A stretch of DNA of 64,000 nt from Cohaesibacter gelatinilyticus (GTDB taxonomy: Bacteria > Pseudomonadota > Alphaproteobacteria > Rhizobiales > Cohaesibacteraceae). The stretch covers positions 1 through 64,000 of the forward strand of contig NZ_OBEL01000001.1 of the NCBI RefSeq assembly GCF_900215605.1, in the 5' to 3' direction. Below the pieces are notes generated by a model, which was not told the DNA's origin, made no database searches, and saw only the letters and a list, made by a program, of their open reading frames with translations. Made by a program: the position numbers and the translations under genes. Below, piece by piece: positions 27,324 through 36,943 of this stretch (position 1 is its first letter; the number at the start of each line of letters is the position of its first letter).

Positions 27324-28184
27324 CTATATTTCGATTTTTGAGCTGGACAGTGCGCGGATTGCTTCTTGAGCAAAGTCTGGAATTGCCTCCGATTTGCGGG
27401 TGGTATGATTAAGGATCATGGCCGTTGCTTCATTCACGGCGCAAAGTTTGCCGGTTTTGAGATTGAAAATATCATAGCGCTTGGAAAAGCTCTTCGAGCG
27501 GGACGCAATGAAGCTGGTACGCAATTCAAAGATATCCCCCAGTCTCAATGGCTCAAACACACTGAGGCGCATTTCTACTGCAACCCGGCCAAATCCGCGC
27601 TCACCGAGCCAACCGCCAGACAGACCGACCAGCTCCCAGGCATGGGACGCTGCATCCGAGACGCAGGAAATATAGGCTTGGTCCCTTGCCACGCCATCTT
27701 TGCCACAATGCTCTGCTCGCACCACGCCGCGTGAGGTAACCGGGAAGCCTTGAGCCTCGCGCACTTGGCGGGTGATATCTGTATCTTCCAAGGAATGCAG
27801 AAGAGAGCGGCTCACTGCTCTTGGATCAAGAGGTTCGGTAACATCAGAGAATTCGCCGATAGCCTGCTCAGAGTAATAGTCAATTGCCGTGGCTGCCAGT
27901 CGTCCGCTGTGGGTTTCAAGCATGATATGTTGCAAGACGGTCCCGCTGTCATCGCTGGAGACAAACGAAGACTGAATGGCCACCTGTTCTCCACCTCGTA
28001 ATTCTGCGTGATAGCGAACATGACGACGCGCACGCGGGCTGAGCTGCTCGTCCAATCCAATCAATGTCTGAAAAACCAAGGCCGCATCATCAAATTTTGA
28101 ATAATAGAATTGCACATTCATGTGGTCATTTTCATCACATTCCCAGGTATTGACGAAGGTCTGTAATGTTCGAAGAGCGGGCAT
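27324..28184 (-). CDS. Acyl-CoA thioesterase-like protein, tandem hotdog domains
   Basis: A 286-residue protein with two hotdog-type halves. The first starts TFVNTWECDENDHMNVQFYY, where the Asp-His-Met-Asn-x-x-x-Tyr pattern is the classic 4HBT thioesterase start. The second half has GERGFGRVAVEMRLSVFEPLRLGD. Members of this group hydrolyse short or betainyl-type CoA esters; the exact substrate cannot be read here. It lies near, but not in, the beta-oxidation operon. Downstream of the hydrolase gene on the same strand, 48 bp apart, so possibly co-transcribed. Confidence 0.8.
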   Translation of the reverse strand: MPALRTLQTFVNTWECDENDHMNVQFYYSKFDDAALVFQTLIGLDEQLSPRARRHVRYHAELRGGEQVAIQSSFVSSDDSGTVLQHIMLETHSGRLAATAIDYYSEQAIGEFSDVTEPLDPRAVSRSLLHSLEDTDITRQVREAQGFPVTSRGVVRAEHCGKDGVARDQAYISCVSDAASHAWELVGLSGGWLGERGFGRVAVEMRLSVFEPLRLGDIFELRTSFIASRSKSFSKRYDIFNLKTGKLCAVNEATAMILNHTTRKSEAIPDFAQEAIRALSSSKIEI

Positions 28185-28232
28185 GATTGGTCCTATTGTC
28201 TATAAATGATTGTATCGGCCTATTGGGGCTTG

Positions 28233-29249
28233 TTATGAGTTTTCTGATTGGGCTGAATCAAAGCATTGTTTTAGAAAATCTTCGCAATGGCGAAGCGCTT
28301 TGCGTCCCATCTCGATGTCGAAAAGCGGAAAGACATGACAGCCGCCTGGATAGAGTGCCAATTGGTTCGGGCTGGTTACAGTCTCCAATCGCTCATGAAG
28401 GAACAAACTGTCATCGAGCAACAGATCCTGGGTTCCCGCGGTGATCAGGCAAGGAGGAAGATGTGTAAGATCGCCATAAAGCGGTGAAATATCCGACTGG
28501 TACCAATCCATCTTGGCGGCATCGCCAGATAGATAGCGTTGCCTGAACTGGCCGATATCATCACTGTTTAAGACCAGCTTTTCCTCACCCCAATTGCGGA
28601 CAGATGGTGTCAGAGTCAAATCATAAACGCCACATACCAGATTGGCTCCACAAAAAGCATGGTTAAGATCTCTGGCCTTCAGTCTCAATAGCGTACAAAG
28701 CGAAAGATGAGCCCCGGCACTTTCGCCGCCAATTGCAAAACGAGTAATGCCATAACGCTCAGCACCTTCATTTAGGAACCAACGAGCTGCTGCTTCACAA
28801 TCATCTTGCGCAGCGGGGTATGGATGTTCTGGAGCAAGGCGATAATCGACAGAAATGCAAAGGCATGAACAGGCATTTGCAATCTCTTGTAGCATTGGAT
28901 CTTGCATGTCGGCAGCACCGAAGGTCCAGCCACCACCATGAATGTGTAAATAAGCGCTATCAACCTTTCGTCCATCTGACGGAAAGATAAGCCTCAGTGG
29001 AACGGGTGTTGTCGTGTCTTCGATAGTTAAGTTTTCGGCATGAGGAGAGTGCGGTTCAACAGGGAAAACACCTGCGCCATTTCTTCTTGCTTCCCGAATT
29101 TGGGGTTCAGTGAATTTCCAGATCCAGGGACCATTGCTGAGGGTCCCGATGATCCAGTCGTTCAGACGTATGACGTCTTCTTCAACAGGTGTTCGGGCTG
29201 CCAAAACCGCACCGGTATCGTAAGGAGATGGAGGAAAATTGAAAGACAT
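28233..29249 (-). CDS. Alpha/beta hydrolase of the hormone-sensitive-lipase (bHSL) type
   Basis: A 338-residue esterase/lipase. It carries the oxyanion-hole motif HIHGGGWTFG, the nucleophile elbow GGESAGAH, the acid in GTQDLLLDDS and the histidine in GGCHVFPLF, so a complete triad typical of the bHSL family. No signal peptide. Probable substrates are short-chain esters or lactones. Encoded upstream of the thioesterase on the same strand. Confidence 0.9.
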   Translation of the reverse strand: MSFNFPPSPYDTGAVLAARTPVEEDVIRLNDWIIGTLSNGPWIWKFTEPQIREARRNGAGVFPVEPHSPHAENLTIEDTTTPVPLRLIFPSDGRKVDSAYLHIHGGGWTFGAADMQDPMLQEIANACSCLCISVDYRLAPEHPYPAAQDDCEAAARWFLNEGAERYGITRFAIGGESAGAHLSLCTLLRLKARDLNHAFCGANLVCGVYDLTLTPSVRNWGEEKLVLNSDDIGQFRQRYLSGDAAKMDWYQSDISPLYGDLTHLPPCLITAGTQDLLLDDSLFLHERLETVTSPNQLALYPGGCHVFPLFDIEMGRKALRHCEDFLKQCFDSAQSENS

Positions 29250-29860
29250 GAAGCGCTCTCGATTGTGTTGTGAAAGGCAACCTAGCGCAAGGACGGAAAA
29301 CCAACAAGTGTTCGTATAATTCTTATCTCATGTGAAGAAAAGATACTGGACCAGCAGGCCGATTTTCAATGTTTGAGGCGTATCAGACTTTAGGATTAAG
29401 CTCGGATTCAGTTGAGAGATAGCAGTTTGAAAGACAAAAATGCCCAGAATGGCGTGTTTTTCTCCCCATGAGTTGGAGAATATTGAGAAAACGCAAGGAC
29501 TTTCTTTGGATACAGGGCTAACTTGATGCTTGGAACTTGCCAATTGCTCGCTGACATTCCATAGTTCAAAAGAATGAATATATGCTGATTTGTGTGGTGG
29601 AGTGCTTGGCCGGGGCCGCGCCATGTCAAGGAATTTCAACGCCTTAGGGTTTGCAATTCATAACCCTCTGTTATAGTGCATATCCTGAGGGCAGGGCTGA
29701 CCGGGTATGGTCTTGGTTTTCAAGACGGGTTGGTTACATCTTTTATGCGTGAGGCGAGCTGCAGAATTTGGCAGGTCTGTAAGAAGCTGTTTCACGAATT
29801 TTGCGAGCAGGCAAGATCATGATCGTGCCTGCTCCGGCAGCTGTTGGGGGAGGACCGAGA
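29250..29860. other. Non-coding gap upstream of the LuxR-type response regulator
   Basis: About 600 bp with several short frames on both strands (for example 29328-29639 minus) that have no ribosome site and no recognisable content. I see no RNA gene or repeat. The right end should hold the promoter of the response regulator. Confidence 0.5.
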
Positions 29861-30532
29861 GTGCAACAGGCGTCTCTGAATATTATCATCGCCGATGACC
29901 ATCCATTATTTCGTGGTGCTTTGCGCCAGACTTTGGAAACAATTTTCGAACAGATCGCTATCCATGAGGCCGGTACACTGGAAGAAGTCGGTGGCAAGCT
30001 GGAAATTTCTGACGATGTGGATCTGGTTCTGCTGGATCTCTCCATGCCCGGTGTTCGGGGCTTCTCCGGATTGCTGTATTTACGCGCTCAATATCCTTCC
30101 ATCCCGGTGGTGATTGTTTCTGCCAGTGAGGATGTACCAACCATTCGTCGCTGTATGGAATTTGGCGCCTCCGGCTTCATTCCAAAATCTCTGTCCATTG
30201 AAGCAATCGCGCAAGGTATTCGTGCAGTTTTGAACGGCGAAACATGGGTACCAGAGACCATTGATCTGAATTCACCTTATTCGGATGAGATCACCGATCT
30301 GGTAGAGCGTCTCAACACGCTTACACCTCAACAGGTGCGTGTATTGATGATGCTGTCTGAGGGCCTGCTCAACAAGCAGATCGCCTATGAGTTGAGTGTC
30401 TCCGAAGCAACGGTAAAGGCACATGTTTCAGCGATCTTGCAAAAGCTCAATGTCGATAGCCGTACGCAAGCTGTGATTGCTGCGGCAAAGATCGAAGCCG
30501 GGCAGTGGCAATCCGTTATGTCAACATCATGA
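29861..30532 (+). CDS. NarL/LuxR-type response regulator
   Basis: A two-domain regulator. The receiver domain has the acidic pair in IIADDHPLF, the phosphoacceptor aspartate in LVLLDLSMPG (about residue 59) and the lysine in FIPKS. The output domain is a LuxR helix-turn-helix (LTPQQVRVLMMLSEGLLNKQ through VKAHVSAILQKLNV). I set the start at GTG 29861 because GGGGGAGGA lies 6-7 bases before it and the receiver begins at once; starts at 29801 (TTG) or 29819 (ATG) only add an unlike extension. It converges with the large transporter-kinase gene, and the two are likely a signalling pair (inference from position and from similar ErcS/NahK-type neighbourhoods). Confidence 0.9.
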   Translation: MQQASLNIIIADDHPLFRGALRQTLETIFEQIAIHEAGTLEEVGGKLEISDDVDLVLLDLSMPGVRGFSGLLYLRAQYPSIPVVIVSASEDVPTIRRCMEFGASGFIPKSLSIEAIAQGIRAVLNGETWVPETIDLNSPYSDEITDLVERLNTLTPQQVRVLMMLSEGLLNKQIAYELSVSEATVKAHVSAILQKLNVDSRTQAVIAAAKIEAGQWQSVMSTS

Positions 30533-30554
30533 TCAGGACATAAGCTGGAGTTTT

Positions 30555-30588
30555 GAAACCCGTTGGCATCACCGACGGGTTTCTTTTT
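30555..30588. terminator. Terminator between response regulator and hybrid kinase
   Basis: GAAACCCGT (30555-30563) pairs perfectly with ACGGGTTTC (30575-30583), 11-nt loop, then TTTTT on the plus strand. It ends the response-regulator transcript and could also act on the convergent kinase transcript. Confidence 0.9.
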
Positions 30589-30607
30589 GCCCATGGAAGT
30601 GTGGATC

Positions 30608-33600
30608 TTATTCATCCAATGCTTCAGTTGCTTTTTCACGTTTTACCAAGCTATGCCATTGGTTCAAGAGCGCACGCAATTGAGCTGGTTTCACCGGCTT
30701 GTTAAGAACTTGCATGTCCTTGGAGCGAGCTTCATCACGAACATCTGCGGTGCGGTCAGCCGTAATCAGGCTGGCTGGCAAATCCTTACCCAGCTTCCAA
30801 CGCAGTTTGACGCACAGTTCTGTGCCCAACATCTCATCCAGATGATAATCCACGAGCAATCCGTCAGGTTTATGCTCCGCCTGTGCTACCAGTTTTTCGG
30901 CATCGGGAAGGTTGCCAGCTGTGATGACATGGCAACCCCAACCTTCCAGCATGGCACGCATACCCTCCAGAATGACAGGCTCGTTGTCAACGCAAAGCAG
31001 ACTGAGGCCGCTGAGCGGTTGATTGCCCAGGGCTTTGGGGGCTTCAAGGCGCCGCGCGCTATGAAGAAGACGAAAAGCAGGAATCGTTACAAAGAATGCG
31101 GAGCCTTTGTTAGGCTCGGAGCGCAATTCGATGGGATGTTCCAGAACACGGGAAATGCGATCTACGATAGACAAGCCAAGGCCCAGGCCAGCAGCGACTC
31201 TTGCTCCCTCGTCCAGACGCTGGAATTCCTGAAAAATTTCACTTTGCTTGGCTTCGGGAATACCAAGGCCGGTGTCATAGACACGTACTTCAATGGCGCC
31301 TTCCTTGCGACGGCATCCCACCACCACACGGCCCTCTGGGGTGTATTTGATGGCATTGGATATGAGATTTTGAAGGAGGCGGCGCAGCAAGTGCTTGTCG
31401 GATCTGACGTGAAGCCCGCAAGACAGGATTCGCAGATCAAGCCCTTTTTCTTCCGCCTGATGTTTGAAATCAATGCGGAAGCGATCCAGCAATTCATCAA
31501 TCGGGAAGGCAGAGAGCTGGGCTTTCATGGCACCGGAATCAAGACGTGCGATATCAAGCAAGGCTCCCAGAATATCCTCCACTGCTTCCATGGAGCTGTC
31601 GATATGTCTGGCCATCTGAGCTTCGTCCGGTTTTTTCAGATCGGGGTCCAGTCGATTAACCAGAGCTGTCGTGTAGAGCCTTGCAGCATTCAATGGCTGC
31701 ATGATGTCATGACCGGCTGCCGCCAAAAAGCGTGTCTTGGAGATATTGGCTTCTTCCGCTTCCTGTTTGGCAGTACGAAGCGCATCATTCACATGCATCA
31801 ATTCGCGTGTCCGGTCCTTGACCCGTCGTTCAAGTGTCTCATTGGCTCGCTCCAATGCTTTCTCCGCACGAACCCGCTCAGACACATCAGTAAAGGTGAT
31901 AACAATGCCTCCTTCTGGCATGGCATTGGAGCGAATATCCAACGTCAGACCGGAAAGCTTCATACTCTCCTGATAGGTTGCCAATTGCACAGCCAAAAGA
32001 TCAATTCGTTGATTGACCAATTGGTCTCGAGGGCCATCTCCCAATTCGCCCTGTTCAGCAATGTAATGCAAAATGGATAGGAGTGGAGTACCGACCTGAC
32101 CGAATTCTGGTGGGATATTGAGAAGATCCCGGAAAGGGCGATTCCAAAGGGTCAGGCGCAAATCATTATCGAACACCGCGATGCCTTGCCGAACATGATT
32201 GAGTGCAGTTTGCAACAGATCACGATTGTATTGCAGAGCTTCGGATGCATCATCCAGAAGCTTCATTGTTCCTTTGGGGGCGGTTTCTCGACGTTTGAGC
32301 AACAGGCTCATCAGAAGTCGCGAGGAGGCGGATCCAATGGCCGAAGCAAGCAATTGCTCTGCAAAACGCAGGAAATGAGGATCAACCTCCATATCTCGCT
32401 CATAGACCATATCCCGCTGTTGGGCATGAGCACGGAAAGAGCGCTCGGTTCGTTCGGCACCCAGATAACGCGCGACCATATCTTCCAGGTCTCCGACGCG
32501 AATGGTGCTGCGCCATAGGCGAAGAGCAGGAGGGGAGCGCAATTCATCCGGTACAAAGACATTGGCTTGCAATCGCTCGATCGGGCGAGGGGAACGAGAC
32601 ACGGAGCCGGCAGAATAAGCAATTACATTGAATAAAAGGCTCCAGAAAACACCGTGAACAAGCGGTGGCATATCTGTGCCGAACAGGGATTGTGGAGAGA
32701 GGAAATCCAGATGAAATGGGCCATCAGCCAAAAACCCCGCTGGCAACAGGCCGGATTGCGCGAACATTGGCAGCAGAAGTGTATAGCTCCAGACAAAGAA
32801 GCCCACGGAAAGACCCGCAATGGCACCACGTGCCGTTGCTCGTTTCCAGATCAGACCACCCAACAAGGCAGGCATGAATTGTGCCATTGCAGCAAAGGCC
32901 AAAAGTCCGATCTGGGCAAGGGCGGTATTATTGACCGCTGTTCGATAAAAGGCATAGGCGAGGGTGAAAACCAGCAGGATGGAAAGGCGCCTGACATTCA
33001 AAAGCAGTCGGCCCATATCTGGCGCGTCAATGGCATTGTCGGCATGTCGGCGTAAAATGAGCGGGATCACGATATCATTTGATATCATGATTGCCAAAGC
33101 GACCGAGGAGACAATGACCATTGCAGTGGCGGCTGATAGTCCACCAATGAAGGCAATCAATGTGACCAGGTCGGCTCCCGCTGCCATGGGCAATGTCAAA
33201 ACATAGCTGTCAGGGTCTATCACGTCACCAAAACGGATATTCCCTGCAAGAGCAATGGGAATGACAAAAAGGTTGATACCGATCAGATAGAGCGGAAACA
33301 TCCAGGTTGCGCGTTTAAGGGATTGTTCGGACGTGTTCTCGACGACTGCGACATGGAATTGTCGTGGCAGCAAAAGGGCAGCCCCGGCGGAAAGCAGGAT
33401 CAAAACCATCCAATTGATGGCATCAGGTCCACCATTTGGCCCCAGAATGGAAAGGTTTGCTTCCGCAGCCTGTGCCAAAAGATCGCGAGGTCCGTCAAAG
33501 ATCGAGAAAGTAACGAACAGGCCAACCACTATGAAGGCGATCAGCTTGATGATCGACTCGGTCGCTATTGCCAGGATGAGGCCGCCTTGATGTTCGGTGG

Positions 33601-34159
33601 CATCTGCATGGCGTGTGCCAAACAGAATGGCGAAAACTGCCATGGCTATGGCGACAAAGAAAGCAATATCAGCAAGCACCGGCAATTGACCGTCGACGAA
33701 TTTGATATGCATATGCGCCATCATGGTTGCAACCGATGTTGCCACCGCTTTCAGTTGCAAGGCGATATAGGGCATCGTGCCGACAACGGCGATCAATGTG
33801 GCGACGGCAGCAACTGCCTGACTTTTGCCATAACGCGCACCAATAAAGTCGGCAATGGATGTAATGCGTTCTGCTTTTGATAGCCGAATGATGCGGCGGA
33901 CCAATGGGTATCCAAGCGTGAAGACTATGATTGGGCCTACATAAACTGTCAGGAAATCAAGACCGGAAGATTTCGCCAGTCCAACCGATCCGAAGAAGGT
34001 CCAGGATGTGCAATAAACTGCAAGTGAAAGAGCATACAGATTGGGGTTGCGTTTATTGGGTGCCTGCACACGTGCACGATGGTCGCCATAGGATGCAATT
34101 ACGAATAACAAGCCGATATAAATCAGGGTCGTGACAACAACCATCCAACCTTGCAGCAT
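30608..34159 (-). CDS. Sodium/solute symporter-hybrid histidine kinase fusion with receiver domain
   Basis: About 1,183 residues from the ATG at 34159, which has AAGGAAAG before it (the open frame extends to 34204). About residues 1-500 are a sodium:solute symporter-like domain with roughly thirteen helices (e.g. YCTSWTFFGSVGLAKSSGLD, ADFIGARYGKSQAVA). A linker and a PAS domain follow (LDDASEALQYNRDLLQTALN onward), then a coiled coil (RVRAEKALERANETLERRVK). The HisKA motif is AAAGHDIMQPLNAARLY with the phospho-histidine, the ATPase domain contains LISNAIKYTPEG and AGLGLGLSIVDRISR, and the C-terminal receiver has its aspartate in LLVDYHLDE. This is the NahK/ErcS/CbrA-like architecture in which a transporter domain may sense or import a ligand. 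Ligand unknown. Confidence 0.92.
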   Translation of the reverse strand: MLQGWMVVVTTLIYIGLLFVIASYGDHRARVQAPNKRNPNLYALSLAVYCTSWTFFGSVGLAKSSGLDFLTVYVGPIIVFTLGYPLVRRIIRLSKAERITSIADFIGARYGKSQAVAAVATLIAVVGTMPYIALQLKAVATSVATMMAHMHIKFVDGQLPVLADIAFFVAIAMAVFAILFGTRHADATEHQGGLILAIATESIIKLIAFIVVGLFVTFSIFDGPRDLLAQAAEANLSILGPNGGPDAINWMVLILLSAGAALLLPRQFHVAVVENTSEQSLKRATWMFPLYLIGINLFVIPIALAGNIRFGDVIDPDSYVLTLPMAAGADLVTLIAFIGGLSAATAMVIVSSVALAIMISNDIVIPLILRRHADNAIDAPDMGRLLLNVRRLSILLVFTLAYAFYRTAVNNTALAQIGLLAFAAMAQFMPALLGGLIWKRATARGAIAGLSVGFFVWSYTLLLPMFAQSGLLPAGFLADGPFHLDFLSPQSLFGTDMPPLVHGVFWSLLFNVIAYSAGSVSRSPRPIERLQANVFVPDELRSPPALRLWRSTIRVGDLEDMVARYLGAERTERSFRAHAQQRDMVYERDMEVDPHFLRFAEQLLASAIGSASSRLLMSLLLKRRETAPKGTMKLLDDASEALQYNRDLLQTALNHVRQGIAVFDNDLRLTLWNRPFRDLLNIPPEFGQVGTPLLSILHYIAEQGELGDGPRDQLVNQRIDLLAVQLATYQESMKLSGLTLDIRSNAMPEGGIVITFTDVSERVRAEKALERANETLERRVKDRTRELMHVNDALRTAKQEAEEANISKTRFLAAAGHDIMQPLNAARLYTTALVNRLDPDLKKPDEAQMARHIDSSMEAVEDILGALLDIARLDSGAMKAQLSAFPIDELLDRFRIDFKHQAEEKGLDLRILSCGLHVRSDKHLLRRLLQNLISNAIKYTPEGRVVVGCRRKEGAIEVRVYDTGLGIPEAKQSEIFQEFQRLDEGARVAAGLGLGLSIVDRISRVLEHPIELRSEPNKGSAFFVTIPAFRLLHSARRLEAPKALGNQPLSGLSLLCVDNEPVILEGMRAMLEGWGCHVITAGNLPDAEKLVAQAEHKPDGLLVDYHLDEMLGTELCVKLRWKLGKDLPASLITADRTADVRDEARSKDMQVLNKPVKPAQLRALLNQWHSLVKREKATEALDE

Positions 34160-34492
34160 GCACTCTTTCCTTGTTTGAACCGGTATGTGACGGCATTCGG
34201 ACATAAGCTTATGATTCTATAGCATAGCATTTAACAGAGCTGCATTTTTTCCACGCCAACTGGTCGATAGACCAATCGCAAAGTCTTGAAATCCGCCAAA
34301 ATCACTAGCCTGATCCGCTCGCTTTCCCTCCCAGCTTTGCGTTTGGTCAAAGCGTTCGGAGACAAGGCTGGCTATTCTGCGTGAAAAATTGGCTGTTTCC
34401 TGCGTCTTCTCAGCTTGTGAGGACGTTGTATGGCAATCAGCTGAAGAGAAAAAATCTGTCGTATCTTGTCTCCACATGATGTTGAAAACGGG

Positions 34493-35854
34493 ATGACAGG
34501 ACAAACAAGAGACCGGGCGAGCATGACTGAGACTGGCTCCAAAGAACAAATGCATGGGCATCGTGGCCATCCGTCTATGGGTAGTGGGGAACCCAGAGAA
34601 TTCCGTCCTCTTAAGAATATCGATGTGCGGCTTATGTCCTTGTTGGATATGGCAGCCGATTCCATCGTTTTGATGGATGCACAATCCCGCATTCTGCTCT
34701 ACAACAAAGCCAGTGAAGCCCTGTTTGGTTTTACAGCAGAAGAAGTTATCGGGAAGAGTGTCAATATCCTGATGCCTCCCAAATACTCTCGCCATCATGA
34801 TGCCTATGTCGACACCTATTTGGAAACGGGACGGCATTCCATCATTGGCATTGGACGTGAAGTACAGGGTCGCCACAAAGATGGAACGGTATTTCCTTTC
34901 GATCTGTCCGTTGGAGTGGCGCAGACCGAAGACGGGCCGCAATTCATAGGTGTCATGCGGGATTTGAGAGAACGCAAGCAGGCGGAAGGACGTCTGCGCG
35001 ATCTCCAGGCCGAATTGAACCAGATGACCCGTATTAATGCGATGGATGAAATGGGGGCGACTGTCGCCCATGAACTGAACCAGCCTTTGACGGCCATCAT
35101 CCTTTATCTGCAGGCGATTGAACGTAAACTCATAAGCAGCCAGAAGAAGTCCGAAGACAGTCTGGATGCTGAGGATATTGAAAAACTGGTTGATCTATCC
35201 CGCAGAGCTATTCAGGAAGCTCAGCGAACGTCATCATTGTTGCAACGCATACGCTCCATCATTGAGAAGGAAGAGCCTGAACGGATTTTATGCGATATGG
35301 CAGCAATCATTGAGCGCGCCAAAAAATTGGCTCAGGTCGGTTTTGCGGTTTCAGATGTTGAAATCAAGGTTCAGTGCCAAGAGGTCTTGCCTCAAGTGCT
35401 GGTTGATCCGGTACAGATCGAACAGGTTTTCCTCAATCTGTTCCGAAATGCATTCCAAGCCATGCGCACGCAGGAATATCGATCCATTCACATAGACCTC
35501 TTGTTGAATCAAGCAAGTAGGGAAAGAAACTCCAAGCTCCAAATTCGTTTTACCGATAATGGCCCTGGCATCAAACCGGAACAGCGTGACTGTCTCTTCA
35601 GAGCGTTCTCAACTGCGCGACGGAATGGAATGGGATTGGGCTTGGCCATTGCTCGCTCGATCGTTCAGAATCATGGCGGTAGCCTCGAACTCGCTCCCTA
35701 TGATCCTCAAACCGCCGGTGCCTGTTTTGTCTTGTCTTTGCCTGTTGCTTTGGACCCGCCCGAGACCCGGATCGGGAAACAAAAGGATGAAACAGGGCAA
35801 CCTCTCTCCAATCTTTTGATCAAGCGCAAGACAGACGGGGGAGAGAATGTCTAG
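34493..35854 (+). CDS. fixL: Oxygen sensor histidine kinase FixL
   Basis: Heme-PAS sensor kinase, about 453 residues; the start is uncertain (ATG at 34493 or 34523; TTG at 34466 is unlikely). A single PAS domain (about 45-165) shows the FixL heme pocket: SRHHDAYV with the histidine next to the aspartate (about residue 102) as heme ligand, and IIGIGREVQG with the conserved arginine that responds to bound oxygen. The kinase part has VAHELNQPLTA with the phospho-histidine (about 193), and an ATPase domain with NLFRNAFQAM and GMGLGLAIARSIV. There is no membrane helix and only one PAS, so this is a soluble short FixL. It lies directly upstream of fixJ. Low oxygen should switch the kinase on. Confidence 0.93.
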   Translation: MTGQTRDRASMTETGSKEQMHGHRGHPSMGSGEPREFRPLKNIDVRLMSLLDMAADSIVLMDAQSRILLYNKASEALFGFTAEEVIGKSVNILMPPKYSRHHDAYVDTYLETGRHSIIGIGREVQGRHKDGTVFPFDLSVGVAQTEDGPQFIGVMRDLRERKQAEGRLRDLQAELNQMTRINAMDEMGATVAHELNQPLTAIILYLQAIERKLISSQKKSEDSLDAEDIEKLVDLSRRAIQEAQRTSSLLQRIRSIIEKEEPERILCDMAAIIERAKKLAQVGFAVSDVEIKVQCQEVLPQVLVDPVQIEQVFLNLFRNAFQAMRTQEYRSIHIDLLLNQASRERNSKLQIRFTDNGPGIKPEQRDCLFRAFSTARRNGMGLGLAIARSIVQNHGGSLELAPYDPQTAGACFVLSLPVALDPPETRIGKQKDETGQPLSNLLIKRKTDGGENV

Positions 35855-36016
35855 GAATTTGATAATTGAACCCCCAGTCTTATCAGGACTGGCTTGCTTA
35901 GCCACTGTTGCCAGAAAGCGAAACTGGCGCGCTCCAACAGGCCATGCCACCATGCGGGCTGGCAGCTGAAGTTGCCAACGGCCTGTTCGTCTGGCGCTTT
36001 CCATAAGGAATAAACA

Positions 36017-36634
36017 ATGACAACAAGTCTTCACCCAACGATCCATATCGTCGACGATGACCCTGCAGTTCGTGACGCTTTATCTGTCTTGTTTGAACTG
36101 GAAGGTTATCAGGTTGAAACCTTTGCCGACGGCGATGATTTTCTGGCCAGGTTAAAAGATATCTGCCCGTCTGCTGTTTTGCTTGATGTGCATATGCCGG
36201 GCCGTTCTGGTCTGCAGGTTCTGGAAGAAATGTCAGCTCGCCATTGCGGAGCACCTGTGCTTATCATTTCTGGCCAGGGCGATATTCCTATGGCCGTATC
36301 CGCTATCAAACAAGGTGCACATGACTTCATTGAAAAACCTTTTGATGGAACCGCTGTGGTTGAACGGATTGAGGCAATCATCGAAGCGGCCCATAAGGGG
36401 CTCAAGGAAGGTGAGAATAATCTCATCAACTGGACCTTCCCCGGTGCTGACAGCTTAACCCCGCGTGAGCGCGATGTTCTGCTGCAAATCACCCAAGGGG
36501 CATCAAACAAGGAAGCAGGGCAGAGCCTTGCCATTTCTCCTCGCACCATTGAAGTGCACCGTGCTCGTATCATGGAGAAACTGAAGGCCCGCAATACCGC
36601 AGATCTGGTGCGCATTGTTCTCACCGGCCATTAG
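36017..36634 (+). CDS. fixJ: Response regulator FixJ
   Basis: A 205-residue partner of FixL. The receiver domain has VDDDPAVRD, the phosphoacceptor D57 in VLLDVHMPG, and the lysine in FIEKPFD. The LuxR-type output is LTPRERDVLLQITQGASNKE to TIEVHRARIMEKLKARN. Phosphorylated FixJ typically activates fixK, which is the next gene. The 160 bp between fixL and fixJ are unusually long for such a pair and contain no gene. A hairpin terminator follows. Confidence 0.94.
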   Translation: MTTSLHPTIHIVDDDPAVRDALSVLFELEGYQVETFADGDDFLARLKDICPSAVLLDVHMPGRSGLQVLEEMSARHCGAPVLIISGQGDIPMAVSAIKQGAHDFIEKPFDGTAVVERIEAIIEAAHKGLKEGENNLINWTFPGADSLTPRERDVLLQITQGASNKEAGQSLAISPRTIEVHRARIMEKLKARNTADLVRIVLTGH

Positions 36635-36707
36635 ATTTCAGATCGCCAATGGCTTTGCACCTTGCTGGTGTCTATCAAACCGGTGGAATCCTTTCCGCCA
36701 AAAGATC

Positions 36708-36740
36708 AAGAGGTTGGTTCGATCCGGGCCAACCTCTTTT
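36708..36740 (+). terminator. Terminator of fixLJ
   Basis: AAGAGGTTGG (36708-36717) pairs perfectly with CCAACCTCTT (36729-36738) over an 11-nt loop, followed by TT. It separates fixJ from fixK, so fixK must have its own promoter in the 200 bp that follow (36741-36943). I see no FixK box there; a FixJ site could not be identified with confidence. Confidence 0.8.
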
Positions 36741-36943
36741 GAATTGCGAAAAAATTGCCTGCTTCCTACTACTTTTTTCGAATTTACCACTTTTCGATTA
36801 CACCCTTCGTAAAAATACGTGCTATAGCTATTCTTACAAGATGCAGATTGCGATAGATTAAGTGATGTCGTATAGGTGCATCAGATATCTCCGTAACACA
36901 AAGGTCAGTTCAGCTGGTGCTGGATGGATCTGGAAAGAGGGAT

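Noticed and set aside
29328-29639. 103-codon minus-strand frame in the gap before the response regulator
   Set aside because: No family features, no ribosome site, and an overlapping frame of similar length on the same strand.
30563-32080. 505-codon plus-strand frame opposite the hybrid kinase
   Set aside because: It is the antisense shadow of the kinase and receiver domains; no independent protein features.
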